DNA of 64,000 nt from Pseudopithomyces maydicus (lineage: Eukaryota; Ascomycota; Dothideomycetes; Pleosporales; Didymosphaeriaceae): positions 930,001 to 994,000 of the forward strand of contig JANTUC010000017.1 of NCBI GenBank assembly GCA_026873275.1, written 5' to 3'. Numbering within the stretch: the first letter of the stretch is position 1; every line of letters starts with the position of its first letter. Positions 35,301-46,536 of the stretch are shown one piece after another. The position numbers and the translations under genes are program-made. The notes beneath the pieces were generated by a model. The model ran no database searches. It was not told the origin of the DNA and saw nothing but the letters and a program-made list of their open reading frames with translations.

Positions 35301-35946
35301 ATCCGACATGCGCGACGGCCAGGGTACCTTTGAGCTCGTCGTCAAAACATACTTCCCTTCTTCCTCCCAGCCCGGCGGCGCCATGTCCAACATACTCGAC
35401 ACCATCCCTCTCGGCGAGCACGTGGATATCCGGGGCCCAACCGGCGAGATACTGTACCAAGGGCACTCGCGCTTCACCATCAACGGCGGAGAGCACACCT
35501 TCACCAAGGTAAACCTCGTGCTTGGCGGGAGCGGTATCACGCCGGGGTATGCGCTCCTTGCCCGTGCTGTGCTCGGCGTCAACGAGGACATGATGCAGGT
35601 CAGGGTCGTGGACGGCAACAAATCGCAAAAGGACATTCTGCTCAAGGACGAGCTGGAGGACTTGGAGAGGAAGAGTAAAGGCAACTTAAAGATTACGCAT
35701 ATTCTGAGTCATCCAGAAGAGGGTTGGGAAGGATTGACGGGGCATGTTAATGAGGAGGTGTTGAAGGGGAATTTGCTTGGGCCGGGAGAGGACACGGTGA
35801 CGTTTTTGTGTGGGCCTCCCGGTATGATTCAGAAGGCGGCACTACCGGCGCTGAAAGGTATGTTTAGTGTTCTTTTCGGGCAGAATGAAAGCTGACTTTG
35901 AGTAGATTGGGGTTTTGTGGAGGATGAGAATGTGTTTGGGTTTTGA
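32329..35946 (+). CDS. niaD: Nitrate reductase [NAD(P)H] (one frame interruption)
   Basis: Exons are 32329-33579, 33666-33806, 33878-34168, 34282-35135, 35212-35857 and 35906-35946 (GT-AG introns 48-113 nt), about 1074 residues. The cytosolic enzyme reduces nitrate to nitrite. Domain order: a Lys/Glu-rich N-terminal extension (about 220 residues), a molybdopterin domain with the Mo-ligand Cys in SLACDGNRRKE (about residue 346) and KGFNWGAGA, a dimerisation domain (YYHIWDNRVIPSF), a cytochrome b5 haem domain with HPGG (about 721), an FAD domain with RSYTPTK (about 849), and an NAD(P) domain with GGSGITPGY (about 950) and CGPPGM (about 1045), ending in ENVFGF as in the family. At the C5 run 32966-32970 one base appears lost: DDPYTP continues as QERALLKALKHELKYRK in another frame. 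No nitrite reductase or nitrate transporter lies in the window. Confidence 0.93.
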
Positions 35947-36415
35947 GATGCTCTCTAGATTATGAATTAGTGTATGGAGGCAAACCGTGCTACGAATGCA
36001 AGAGTTTATGTTCAAGCCTTCACATTACTCCTTATGTGTCTCCTAGCACATGGATTTGATCTCTCACGTATTTACTAACATTTGGTATAATAATAAAGCA
36101 ATTACTAAGGAATAAAATCGCCCCTGCGCCCGTTTTCAACCGTCACAAGAGGGGTTGACAGCTTTTTATCCACTATATGCATTTTTATTCGGTCAGCTAC
36201 TCTGCAGCCGCTTTCTCTAAACAAAAAACACACATCATTGCCCCTAGCACAGCGGGAAAAACACAGCGGTACTTAAATCCGTTGAAATCAATTAATTTAA
36301 CTCAGATAATTACTAGTACATATACTAATCATTTCCAACTCTATATATATCTATAATCTATTTCCCGATGTAAAAAGATGCCCAAACGAAAGTCTTAAGC
36401 GACAAAAATTGCCAT
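35947..36415. other. Convergent AT-rich intergenic region
   Basis: An AT-rich spacer between the 3' ends of the nitrate reductase (plus) and the membrane protein (minus). Nothing recognised. Confidence 0.6.
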
Positions 36416-37640
36416 CTAACTTTCCAGCACCTTCTCACCAAGCAACGGCGTCTCCTCCGTATCCCTCTTTTCACCCCCCTGAGCATTCGCCACAAAAGGA
36501 GCCGCATCACCGATTTTCTGCGCCGCTACCCCCGTTTCCCCGGGGAAGCATATCCTGCCTCTATTTGCCTCCGATGAGAAATTTTCCGAAGACGATCGGC
36601 CTCCTGGGGCGTCAATTGCAGCTATTTCATAGTCAATACTAGGTCCGGAAGCACCGCATATCTCGAAACTCACATAAATCTCAATTCCAGCAGCATGAAG
36701 TACCATGCCCAGCCAGATCGCCATTCCAAATGTTGTACCCAACGCTGCGGAGATCTGGTCAATTCTATTGTCGTCCATAGCTGCGCGCACGATGGCGTGT
36801 TGGTCAGGGTTACTCTCGTTGAAGAACGATGCGCATTCGGGGTAGAATTCGAGTGTCTTTGCAGAGGACTCCAGCATGAATTGGAGGTGATCGCAGTGGC
36901 GAGTTTGGAGGTAGGTGGTTTGGCGGCTGACAAAGGAGGCGGAGAGCATGAGGATGATACGTATTGTTATGGGGGTGCCGAGCTGTTATTCTTAGCATGG
37001 CGGATTGGAAAGTGGAGCATGGAGAGGTGCAGAATTTACCAGGAACCATGCTCGCAGCATCCACGCGCGGTGCTGATCGATTTGCAACTTTTTGATGTTC
37101 CACATTGCAATGCCCAGCTCGATAGTCGTTACGATTCCGAGGACCCACACGCCAACTTGGGTATCCATTCCGCCGCCGACGGCGTCCCTTGCGATCATGA
37201 AGCCTCCGATTGTACCGATGGTGACGAGCACCGTTGAGATGTACCCGTTCACGCGATGGAATGTCATTGATTTTCGACGGAGGGCTGGAATGAATTGGAG
37301 GACTGCAAGGATACCAGCAGGAAGGACGCCCATGAGGTGTATGCGGATTCCGAGTTCCGCGAACAGCGACTTCTTGTACCAGTAGCATTCACCGGGGAGT
37401 GTCTTGCCAACGCCTTCGCCGCACATGGTGCCGTGGAAGTCGATAAATTTGAGACGGGCGAGGCAGATTGCTAGCATGGCACCTCCGAAGATGAGAACTG
37501 GTGATGTTAGTTTATTTTCCCTTTGTTCCCGTTGTGTGAGTTAACGGCCTACAGAAGATGACATTGTAGCCTTTTGTGAAACCCAGACGGCGATAGAGCC
37601 TCTTTGAGACCGTTGTGAAAGGGTTGGAAGATGAGCCCAT
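36416..37640 (-). CDS. DUF2306-like multi-pass membrane protein
   Basis: Exons (minus) are 37640-37553, 37497-37040 and 36982-36416; the GT-AG introns are 55 and 57 nt and keep frame, giving about 370 residues. The start MGSSSNPFTTVSKRLYRRLG is followed by hydrophobic helices. Conserved-looking blocks are KSLFAELGIRIHLMGVLPAG, TFHRVNGYIS (a His that may ligate haem), WNIKKLQIDQHRAWMLRAWF and a final helical segment before a polar tail. The HR-containing helices recall the fungal DUF2306/predicted membrane family; a redox or haem role is only a guess. The tail ends ETPLLGEKVLES and is likely cytosolic. No frameshift was seen, so it is intact. It sits convergent to the nitrate reductase, with no evidence of a shared function. 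Confidence 0.75.
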
Positions 37641-38581
37641 AGTAGCAAGGTGGTTTTCCAGTATGTGTTAAAGGCGACGGGATGCTGGTGATGATGACAC
37701 TTTAAGTAGCGTACTCATTGCCAGTACTTATGTATCTTTAAATACCTCCTCATCAGAAGTGGATTTAATTCCTACATCTCTTGAGCGTTAATGCGCTTAC
37801 GTCAGGCACCAGCATTAACAACAAGCAAATGTTCATCGATTGGGTACACTGTTGGTGGTCCAATTCACACAATCCGTAAGAAATGCGATCACAATTCACC
37901 CGACTCCGTCTGAAGATGACGATTTTGAATTGGTCAGTTTTCCATACTCGGTTCTCGAACACTGAGTAAGCCCTGACCGGGCGTTTGCGCCACATACATA
38001 TATTTCCCTTTGCGCCGAGCGCAAGTAGACCCCAAACAGGTTAGACCAAGTCTAGCACCCGTGATACACACTGCATTTGGTGGATCGGATTCTCTGATCG
38101 CTGCAAGCAAAGCTTATGAGATTTTTGTTCCCAAAACGATATTGACATATGGAACTGATATTGATATTTCCTCAAATCCCATTACAAACTCATGTTTGTC
38201 GTGCGCGCACGTATAAGTCCAAAGAAGAGGTTCACTTTTATAGTAAATATTATTATAGTAGCTTGTTGGCTAGCTTTCTAGATAATTAGTTTACTAAATA
38301 GTAGAATTATATATCCTTATAATAACCTTCTTATTTTAGTATTATTAGCGTTTGTCGTGCGCGCACGTATAAGTCCAAAGAAGAGGTTCACATATAGGCT
38401 GTTGGTAAGGCCACGATTGCACGGCGCTTTCCTTGATGCTTACTAGCGTGGGTGGCCCAACTCATCATGATTCGGAGGGAGATCGACAAAGCGATGTGCC
38501 ACTCGCGCATAATGCTCCACATTCCACGTTATTGCCTCCGCCAATTCAGCACTCATACAGTTCTTCGCAACCGACTTAGCC
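37641..38581. other. Intergenic with AT-rich island and 42-bp direct repeats
   Basis: No supported gene. 38194-38391 holds two identical 42-bp copies bracketing an AT-rich core; the right end is the promoter of the Zn2Cys6 gene at 38582. Confidence 0.65.
38194..38391. repeat. Pair of 42-bp direct repeats flanking a 114-bp AT-rich core
   Basis: Copy 1 (38194-38235) and copy 2 (38350-38391) are identical over 42 bases and contain the palindrome GTGCGCGCAC. The core between them is about 80% AT and has no coding content. The bases outside the repeats differ. Such an arrangement can arise from a tandem duplication with later AT-rich drift or RIP, or from a small mobile element; I cannot tell which. 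Confidence 0.85.
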
Positions 38582-40253
38582 ATGGTCGGAAGGCCCGGCC
38601 GCTCCAAGGTCTGTTTCAACTGCCGGCGGAGGAAGAAGGGGGTAAGTTGGTCCGAGAGTGCTGCCTAAGCCGATCCGGCGCGATGCTCACATCCTTCCAA
38701 ACAAAGCTGATATCGCCAGTGCGATTTGGCGCGGCCAGGCTGTGGTCAATGTACCAAGAGTAAACTGGTATGTTCTGGATACGATGAGAGTCTAGGCGTG
38801 ATTCTTTATTCTCCAATGGCTTCGAAGGCTCAAACCACGCTGCGAGACAGTGCCATGGAAGTCGCGTTCATTGATACGTTTTGGGAACTGCTGCAACCGA
38901 CCATGTCTATGGCTTCGCGGACATCTGATAGGGATTGGACTCGCGTTGTCAAGAATCACTATACATCAGAGGGCCCTCTCAAAGACGCGATGCTCGCTGT
39001 GACGCTCTCACGGGTTGGCACACATAGTGGAAACAACGACGTTGCAAGATCCGGACTGTTTCACCACAACGAGTGTCTGCGCGAGCTCACTCGTAATATC
39101 AATCTTCAAAAGGTAGTTTGCAGTGACCAGACCATCGCTGCATGTTTGGTGTTGAGTCTTTACGAAGTCATATGCAGCCCAGCATCGCAGGGATCTAATT
39201 GGCAGAATCACATGCGGGGTATAGAGACTATTTTTCAGCTTCGGGGGCCTCGGGCGTTCACGTCTGGAATTGCACACTACCTATTTGTGGCTGCACGTGT
39301 CAACGTGGTCAGTTTCTCCAATCTTTTACGACCTGTCAGCACTGAACTGATCCTATTTAGATCTGCGGTGCTGTAATAGCCCGTAGAGCTACCTATTTCG
39401 ACTTTAAAGAATGGCTAGAGGTACCTTGGAGTTTAGGTATCACCACCAAGTCTATTTACGACAAAATTGTTGATATCTTCGCCCATATACCACGCATTCT
39501 GGAGATGCTTGACCGGTTGGCGATAACAAAGCCGGAACAGATGTGCGACCCAGAATCCTTGCTAGAGGCATGTTGGAAACTCGACGCCAGCCTTCAGAAT
39601 TGGTTTCGAGAGCTTAACGCCATCCATGCTCAACCTTACGTCGACCGAACTGGCTCTTCATACCCAGTCCCGGACTTCAATGCGCCGCTTACCGCAGATA
39701 CCGAGATCAACCACGAGTACGCCCAAGCTTTGTCAATTTATTGGATGACCTGCTGTTTCCTCTACACGACTTTGCGTCTGGTATGGGAAGCTTCAGATTG
39801 CCCGCTCTATCTTCTTCCACAACGTGTTGATCCAGTGCGTTATGCAAAGCTTATTTCCGAATCCGTCTCCTATTTCTCTGCACCTGGCGCCGGTGAAGCA
39901 AGTTTAGTTAACTATTCCATATGCATGGGTGTTGCTCTACACGTATTCTCTGTTACGGATCAGAACAACTCACTAGATGCTGAGCGCCTCATAAATGTTT
40001 TCGATCCCAGAGTTGCCTCAGAAGATATCGGGCTACGTATAGGGTACTTTCTGAGAACCTTGGCAAGTTCTATGGGGGAGTTAAAGTTGAACTGGAAAGC
40101 CAAGTTGACGAGGAGAGAATGCCAGAGCTGGGAAAGAGATGGTGGGGTGGTGGAGCAGCGACTGTCACACTGCGGCCACGAACCCCGTCATCAACACCTC
40201 CTAAGCGGGCAGATACGAGAATCATGGAAACTCCATGGACGATGTTGCCTTAG
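38582..40253 (+). CDS. Zn(II)2Cys6 fungal transcription factor (one frame interruption)
   Basis: Exons are 38582-38641, 38720-39307 and 39361-40253; the introns (78 and 53 nt) are GT-AG and the first splits the zinc cluster. Joined, the N-terminus reads MVGRPGRSKVCFNCRRRKKG then CDLARPGCGQC and KSKLVC, matching the C-x2-C-x6-C...C-x2-C-x6-C binuclear cluster that binds two zinc ions and CGG-type half sites. The remainder is the helical fungal-specific regulatory region. At an A run (40083-40085) one base appears to be lost: before it SSMGELK is in frame, after it VELESQVDEERMPELGKRWW is in another frame and runs to a stop at 40253. The longer frame that ignores this break continues to 40545 but is antisense to an SDR remnant, so I reject it. 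Expected length is about 513 residues. The target pathway is unknown. Confidence 0.78.
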
Positions 40254-40720
40254 AATGTCCACTTCTAAAGTTTTAATTGTATGGCTATATAAACTAGTAA
40301 AAATGAAGGTACTTGAAGTACTGCTGCCCATGTCCAACAAGCCCTTCTCAACAATTTCGTCCTTCCTTTTCACAAGTTCTTCTACATCCCAGTTTGTACT
40401 CACATACCTTCCACTAATAAAGTTGCGATCTTCATCCTCCCACACAGCAAGCCACGTTGCCAACCCGCCGATCAACTCCGGGGTATCCAATTCAAATTGC
40501 GCAAATCGCTCCTCCATCATATCCGTTGAAACGATGCCCGGATGAACAGCGACAGCGAAACATCAAGATTCTCCGCGTTGATATAAGTCATTATTTCGAA
40601 CGCAGTCAACTTCAGGAACCCGTATTGGGGCACATTCCGTAAGATCTGGTAGGCGATGGTTGTGGTGAGAATTATGATCCGAGCTGCAGCGCTTCTGACG
40701 GCAGGTTTTAGATGTAGCAA
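40191..40720 (-). pseudogene. SDR remnant (C-terminal half only, frame-broken)
   Basis: Read on the minus strand, 40720-40560 encodes ARIIILTTTIAYQIL, VPQYGFLKLTAFE and YINAENLDV; a second frame from about 40557 continues AVAVHPGIVSTDMMEERF, then DTPELIGGLATWLAV and STNWDVEELVKRKDEI. This is the order found from the catalytic strand to the C-terminus of fungal short-chain dehydrogenases (His-Pro-Gly after the active site and the NWDVEEL tail). The first half, including the Gly-rich NAD(P) motif, is absent: upstream sequence (40720-40880) is AT-rich and non-coding. The frame also breaks near an A run at 40558-40560. It overlaps the 3' end of the plus-strand regulator tail to tail. Loss of the cofactor domain makes it a genuine relic even if the one-base break is an error. 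Confidence 0.75.
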
Positions 40721-40881
40721 TTGTTAATTTATTTATTTTATGGTCCCCGGTTCCACAGACAGAACTAATATATATTTAGAGAAACATAAAGAGACTCAAC
40801 TTGTGATAAACAGCTTTCAAGCATGGATTCATGTATGATCTGGATTTGAAGAAATATTTGAGAGTTGATTACTGGCTATTG

Positions 40882-43165
40882 TCATTTCAAAGTAACCCTC
40901 ATGCGCCGTCGCTCGCAGCTTTCCCATGCTTTGCCATGGATCGTTGCAATACCCACGCGCTCCGCCCACTGCCTGCTTTCATGCCATTCTATAAGCATAA
41001 CGTGATTGAGAGTACAGTCGAATTGCGAGCAATAGTCCTGTTTCATGAATTCCAACAAAAAAGTCCTGCCCAAGATTCGTGTCCTGTCCAATCTCTTGCT
41101 TCAGATCCCATGCATAGATAACATTTAACCGTGGATAACAACACAAGATCGTACTTCTCCGTGTATTTAATTGAATCCGGTTCCATAGTCCACGGGCAAG
41201 AATATAATAACCCGCAAGGCCTTTCCTCTGGATGAGTACGGATTTGAGCATTTCCATATTTTTGACTTGTGCGAAAGTGCGCAATGCTACAAACTTCCGC
41301 GTCAAAATAAAGAACATCTTTCCCTAGTCTTGTGTACTGTTCTTCTTCAGGTTGGGTATGCTCAAAATCAGATTGGATGCGTACAGTTGGGCGAATCGAG
41401 GTCTCGAAAAAGGTTCCTACATTTTCGAGCTTACTGATGAGGCTTGTATCCAGACCAATACTCGGTCGGTGGGGAAGTCGTAATAATATACTGTGGAGAT
41501 ATAAGGGCCCATGATAGTAACTGGCTGGCAGGTTGGAGCTTGCCCATGACCAACTTGGAAAGTCACGATTGCGTTCGAGAGGGTAGTCAGGCGGATATAG
41601 ATCATTCCATAGAAGACAGAAGTGGATCAGCGACTCTGGCAATCCTCCGGCTGTACTTCCTGGCAATGACCTCATGAGGGTAGCCAATATACCCGCAAAA
41701 GCATTGAGCTTGTCTGTAACGAAGCTAAGCTCTCTCATGGAATATTGATCTACTAAAATAGTGTACGCCGCAAGTGCCAACTTCCACTGTGAACTAGTTC
41801 GAGCTTCCAAGTGGAGTGGGTCCAGTCTCGCTTGCAAATCCCGACCTCTGTAACGTTGAACTTGACGGTTGCCCTGCGACACACTGTCTGCATCACAATG
41901 ACATACACCATGTTCACAGTAAAAGAACGCTGCGTATTCTGTGAAGAAGAGGCATCGCTTAGATAGTAGACGTTCCTGGAATGTCCAAGCTCTCTTTTCG
42001 TATGCCGAACGATCGAGTGTATCTTCTAGCGCTGCTGGGCGTGCAACTAATGAAATAGAACGTGACTCGCCTGTACCATCTGTATTTTCGAAGGGAAGTT
42101 GGAAAGTCCATGTTTTATTGACAGGTATTCTGGAGCGGCCTAGAATACCTGGTATCGGTTTAGTAGCATCCAGACTTGAGAGATCGACGAACGTAATAAG
42201 AGCTTGACTGTATATCAGATCCATGTTGGATATGTTAAAATGCTTTGACTTTTGGTTGTCTTGCTCGATGCACAATCGATCCACCCAAAGATACCTTTCG
42301 TCCATTTGCTTTACGAGAATCATTGCGCTCCTTATACCAGGGAAGATTTCGCCGGAAGCCTCTTTCAGCGACAAACGGCCAGGAGTTTCCAGCTCTCTAC
42401 GATTGGAGACTAATAGCTGAAGTCCTGTGACACCTCCCCAGACGTAGCTCAAGGCAACATACCGATGATTGCTGGTAATCTCGACTAAACATTCATCCAC
42501 CACGTCGATCGCAATCAACTCGAGAGAAAATTCTGACTGTTCCATATCGTTTGTCAAGTATGGTCCCAGAGAATCGAATGATTGAGGGTCATTCCCGTCT
42601 TCTTTGTGCAGATTGTTACAGCCTCGAATCCATGTCGAATAAAGTTTGGGGTCAATTGGATTATCATAAACCTTGCAGTGCACACCCGCATAGTCGACCT
42701 CGTCCCCTTCAAAAGCGCTTATTGATCCGTATTCGTTTCCATGATGGTCATGAAGAGTAGCTCGAACGATCTTTAAGTGCCTGAAACTATTGTGGTATAA
42801 TCGAAGCTTAAATGTTACTTGCTCTGCATTTACAGCCGTAGACTTTGCTGTAAGGTCTTCGATCTCAGATTCTGGTAAAAGAATCCCCAGAACTGCCTGG
42901 CACACGATGCATTCGCGTTTCCTTTTCATTGTCGGTATATCACCAAGTATCTTGGTGTGCCTATAAGAGTCCATCTCACGATCTGTACGGTCGTCGGTGA
43001 AAAAGAGTAGAATCTCTTCACAAGAGTCACAAGTAAAGGGTAGACTTGGATGATTCCTGAGTTCTAGTGGTCTTACCTGTCAACTATATTAGTTTTATGC
43101 CTCGGAATTAAATCATGATAGAGACTCACCGTAGCTGGTGTGATGGATTTCGCCTTGTCTTCCAT
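40882..43165 (-). CDS. HET-domain (heterokaryon incompatibility) protein with N-terminal CxxC pairs (one frame interruption)
   Basis: Exon 1 (43165-43130) encodes MEDKAKSITPAT; a 53-nt GT-AG intron leads to exon 2 (43076-40882). The N-terminus carries FTCDSCEE and, 40 residues on, RECIVCQA, two CxxC pairs that could bind one zinc. The HET domain begins around the block YVALSYVWGGVTGLQ, then LWVDRLCIEQDN and YSQALITFVDLSS and RAWTFQERLLSKRCLFF, all standard HET motifs. After FPSWSWAS comes a variable C-terminal region ending VMLIEWHESRQWAERVGIA, a common end block in this family. One base is missing in the A6/T6 run 41057-41062, shifting the last ~65 residues; with it the protein is about 743 residues. 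HET proteins trigger cell death on fusion with unlike partners; the ligand here is unknown. Confidence 0.85.
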
Positions 43166-43570
43166 TGCGACAAACTGAAGGAGACAAACGAGATGACCTG
43201 CTATGAATATGTCTTCGAGAGCTGGAGATACAGTGGGTGGTTGAGGTGGCAGTGGGAAGGTTAGGTAGAGAAGGCTGAGACGGCAGATGCGATACAGGTG
43301 ACCATGCATGCTGAGCTAAAAATAGAGTTGGCTTTCGTCAGACTGCCGCCCATCAACGATGTAGCCCTGGAAAATCTCCATTCAGGCCAAAAATGGTTTC
43401 ACTGATATATCTCTATATTATTTCACTTGAAAAAAAAAGTCTAATATTGTACAGAAAAGAGCGTAAGGCTGTGGACGTAACCCATAGCGAGAGTATACCG
43501 AGAGTATAGCGAAAGATCTGTAGTCACCGTCCTCGCTTTCTTTCACAAGGAAACTTGATAAAGTCTACTC
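43166..43570. other. Intergenic; promoter side of the HET gene
   Basis: There is an A run near 43430, and two short GAGAGTATA-type repeats near 43490-43510. No gene is supported. Confidence 0.55.
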
Positions 43571-45093
43571 TTACAAAAACCACACACAAGTACAATATTT
43601 CGATGAATCCAACCAATCAAGCATCCTCCCCCCAATCTCCTCCAACACCGGCGTCACCTCCCTCGCCGGCACCCGCAAAATACTCAAGACCTCATTCTTC
43701 AGCCCCCCTCCCCACTCGCAAACACCCCATCCACCCACAGCACCCCCTTCACCACCTGCATCAGCCCCTCCCAATCCCGAACCTGCAACCCCCCCATCAA
43801 CACAGCGAGGAAAAACGCAAACTGGCTCCTCTCCCGCGCATCCCTTGTCTCGAGCGCCGCAAAGTACACCGCCCACACCAGGAGCGGCTTCAGCTCGCCC
43901 CACTCGGCCATGTGGCTCTGCAGCGTGGCCAGCAGGTTCCGCGTGAGGTTGAAAGTCCACACGGGGCTCGCGCCGAGCCAGCGCCAGATGGGGGCCAGGA
44001 AAAGCATGGTGCCCAGGCGGCAGACTTCTTCCATAATGTGTGCGACGTCGGTGCCTTGGGCGAGGGGTCGGATGGCGAGGAGGCGCACCATGGTGGGTTC
44101 CATCCAGGAGCCGGTTGTCTGGGCGAGGTGGCGTTCGTTCTGGGTGAAGCCGCGGTCGAGCAGGATGAGTTGGGTGGTGTCGTCGAAGATGGTGATCCAG
44201 TTTTGCATGGTTGGGAAACGCTGCTTCCATAGGAGGGAGATGGCGTTGAAGGGTCGGGGGGACCCGGGGGAGATCGGGAGTTGGCTTGCCATACAGTGGG
44301 GAGCGGGATGAAGGAAGGCAGGTCTTGGGAGAAGGATCCGACGAGGTCTGTCCATGAGAGAGTGATGCGAAGGGATTCGTTGGTTATGCTGTCGATGCCT
44401 CCTCTCAGGCTGATCATTCGGGATAGAGCATTACGATGATGTTCCCAGCCCATGAAAGCACCCAATATGTAGTGATGACACATGAAGGACCCCACTGAGC
44501 CGATCATTTCATCACTCGCGTGATGATTGGGGTCGTTCATCTTCTCAGTCATGGCACGCAGAGCATTGTGTTGCATGGACAAGCTGAGAGAATCATCTTT
44601 TTGGACAAATATACCGGTCAATTCTCTCAACTGATACAGACGTGCATTCGCGAGAACGTTGTAAAAAGATGACTTGTCGCTCAATCCCACAACATACCAG
44701 GAGCCTCTGAGCTGCCGCGAATGAGCACTGTTCTCCCGAAAGACTGCGATCTGTTAGCATGCATAACCGAGACGCAAGTCTGAGCGAGGGCTGCAGTCAG
44801 AACTTACTTGAGGCGATCAGTGCGCGCGACGTCTCGTTGAGATCGATTGGGTAGGGTGCAAATGGATCAACCTCACCTCCACCCAACCGGTCGATGGTCG
44901 TAGGAGTTGAGTCTGGCTTGCGAAATTCGAGCACGATTTCATTTCTTTCGCGCTTCGTCTTCGGCTTCCTCCTAGCTCTGCCGACTTCGCTCATCGCAAG
45001 GCGGCGAATACGAAGCTGTGTTTCCTCATCCTTCAACTCATCAGGGTGCGACAAGTTAACGAAATTGAATATGGGTTTCGCCGATCGATCCAT
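43571..45093 (-). CDS. Fungal-specific regulator-like protein without zinc cluster (two frame interruptions)
   Basis: Exon 1 (45093-44808) encodes MDRSAKPIFNFVNLSHPDEL and a basic block RARRKPKTKRERN; a 64-nt intron leads to exon 2 (44743-43571). The second exon has the helical pattern of the fungal transcription-factor regulatory region (LANARLYQLRELTG, MCHHYILGAFMGWEHHRNAL, MISLRGGID). There is no Zn2Cys6 motif upstream; the conserved FVNLSHPDELKDEETQ start is shared by a class of fungal regulator-like proteins that lack a zinc cluster. Two frame breaks occur in G/C runs: 44256-44261, where SRSPPG continues as RPFNAISLLWKQRF, and 43703-43708, where FASGEGG continues as LKNEVLSILRVPAREV. Allowing one base at each gives about 486 residues. 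A start at 45141 is an alternative. Function unknown. Confidence 0.7.
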
Positions 45094-46536
45094 GGTGGTG
45101 TCAATTCTCCCAACGTTTGTCTTTGATCTGAAATTTGACATTCTTCGAGCCTCATTTATCGATATCTTGCACCTTACGAAGCACTCGCAGACAGCCACGG
45201 CGTCGCCGATATGTCATCGCCTCGAACACATGCATGCCTCCATAGCACACGGGAACGCCAGCATCCGAGATCTCTCAACATGAGGCATTACAGAGTGAGG
45301 TTGGTAATGAAGTGGTTTTGGTCGCGGACCAAGACAGGCGCACGGCTACAGAACATGACGGAATAACTGACTAATATGCCTACCCTTGCTTCAGTCAGTC
45401 GAACAACTGAATCTCGATCCAACCTCTCCAATCCCCTACACGTAATCCCAAACAAGAAACACTCTCGCCACCCATCTATTCCCCCTCACAATCCCCATTA
45501 CCCTACCCCCCGAAACTGCTCACCTAACCCATCCATCCAACTAGCGTCCCACCCATCCCAACCTCCCACGCCAAGCCCCCCATCGCACCATCCCTAAACC
45601 AGCTAGCGGCAAACTTCTCACTCCGTAGAAAAACTTCCGCACCCCCGTTTTCCCTTTCCTTCTTCAACGCACACATCAGACAGTTCAACCACCCATCTCG
45701 CCGACCCTTTACGTTTTGTACTGGGTTCCTAGAGATTTTACCATTGGGTAGTTGCGATTCAGCGGTGCGGAGAGGAACGATATTCCCGCTCCATTAGAGC
45801 TGGCCGCGCATTTTTTGGTTGCGTGGGCGGTGTCATAGGATCGGTACATACTGCTTAGCAGAGTACGCTTTGTGTTGAGGAACGTGCAATGCGTGTTGTG
45901 TGATGTTTTTCGATGGTACGGGCGTGTGAGGACGTGTGGAAGTGTTCGACCTGGGCGGCTGGAGGCTTGTCTTTGAGACGGACTTTGAAGCATGCATGTG
46001 AATGGAGACCGAAGACCGAGTGAAGTACCTCGAGACCGTTGAGCTACGCTTGAGGGCAGAACGATGGCTGGGTTACCTCGAGAGTGTCTCGCATCATGTT
46101 GTGTGCTGGTTGGCCCTCGAAAGATGGTCTTCAGTCAAGCTCTGTGCTGGTTGGTCACCTCGAGAATGAACATTCAGCCAAGCTCCGTGCCAGCAAAGCA
46201 AAACACATGTCACCTACACACTTTTTATACGCACTCCGCGATTTAGATACCAAGTATCCCAGTAATGGCTTTCCCATGCTGGCCTGCAAACTTCTCGATT
46301 CCATGCACCGTATCAAGAACCTTGCCATTGGCCAGCCCTACAAGGCTTTCTTTTGGACAGAACTACTTTAACCAACTCGTCTTGTTCCAATCTCTCAAGT
46401 ACAATGCGCCACACTCTCGAAACGCAGCGTCGATCGTTCCCAACCACCAACAATCCTACTTTTACACCAGCCCCAGTGTCCCTCCCTACACATTACATAT
46501 CCATCCTATGTACGCCTCCCTCCCTCTCTCTCTCCA
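45094..46536. other. Intergenic, C-rich and repeat-bearing; no supported gene
   Basis: The left half (45370-45680) is C-rich simple-composition DNA. Near 46026-46190 the string ACCTCGAGA recurs and a roughly 41-bp unit is imperfectly duplicated. No domain-bearing frame was found. Confidence 0.55.
46102..46185. repeat. Imperfect ~41-bp tandem duplication
   Basis: Two adjacent units begin TGTGCTGGTTGG and end CAAGCTC; the middle parts diverge. An ACCTCGAGA core also appears around 46028 and 46076. Confidence 0.55.

Noticed and set aside
40254..40545. C-terminal extension of the Zn2Cys6 regulator
   Set aside because: It appears only in the frame that ignores the break at 40083-40085 and runs antisense to the SDR remnant; the alternative frame gives a better protein with a stop at 40253.
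43555..44232. 225-residue plus-strand open frame opposite the second regulator
   Set aside because: It is a GC-rich shadow of the minus-strand gene; its sequence is Pro/Arg/Gly-rich without domains, while the minus strand has the conserved regulator helices.
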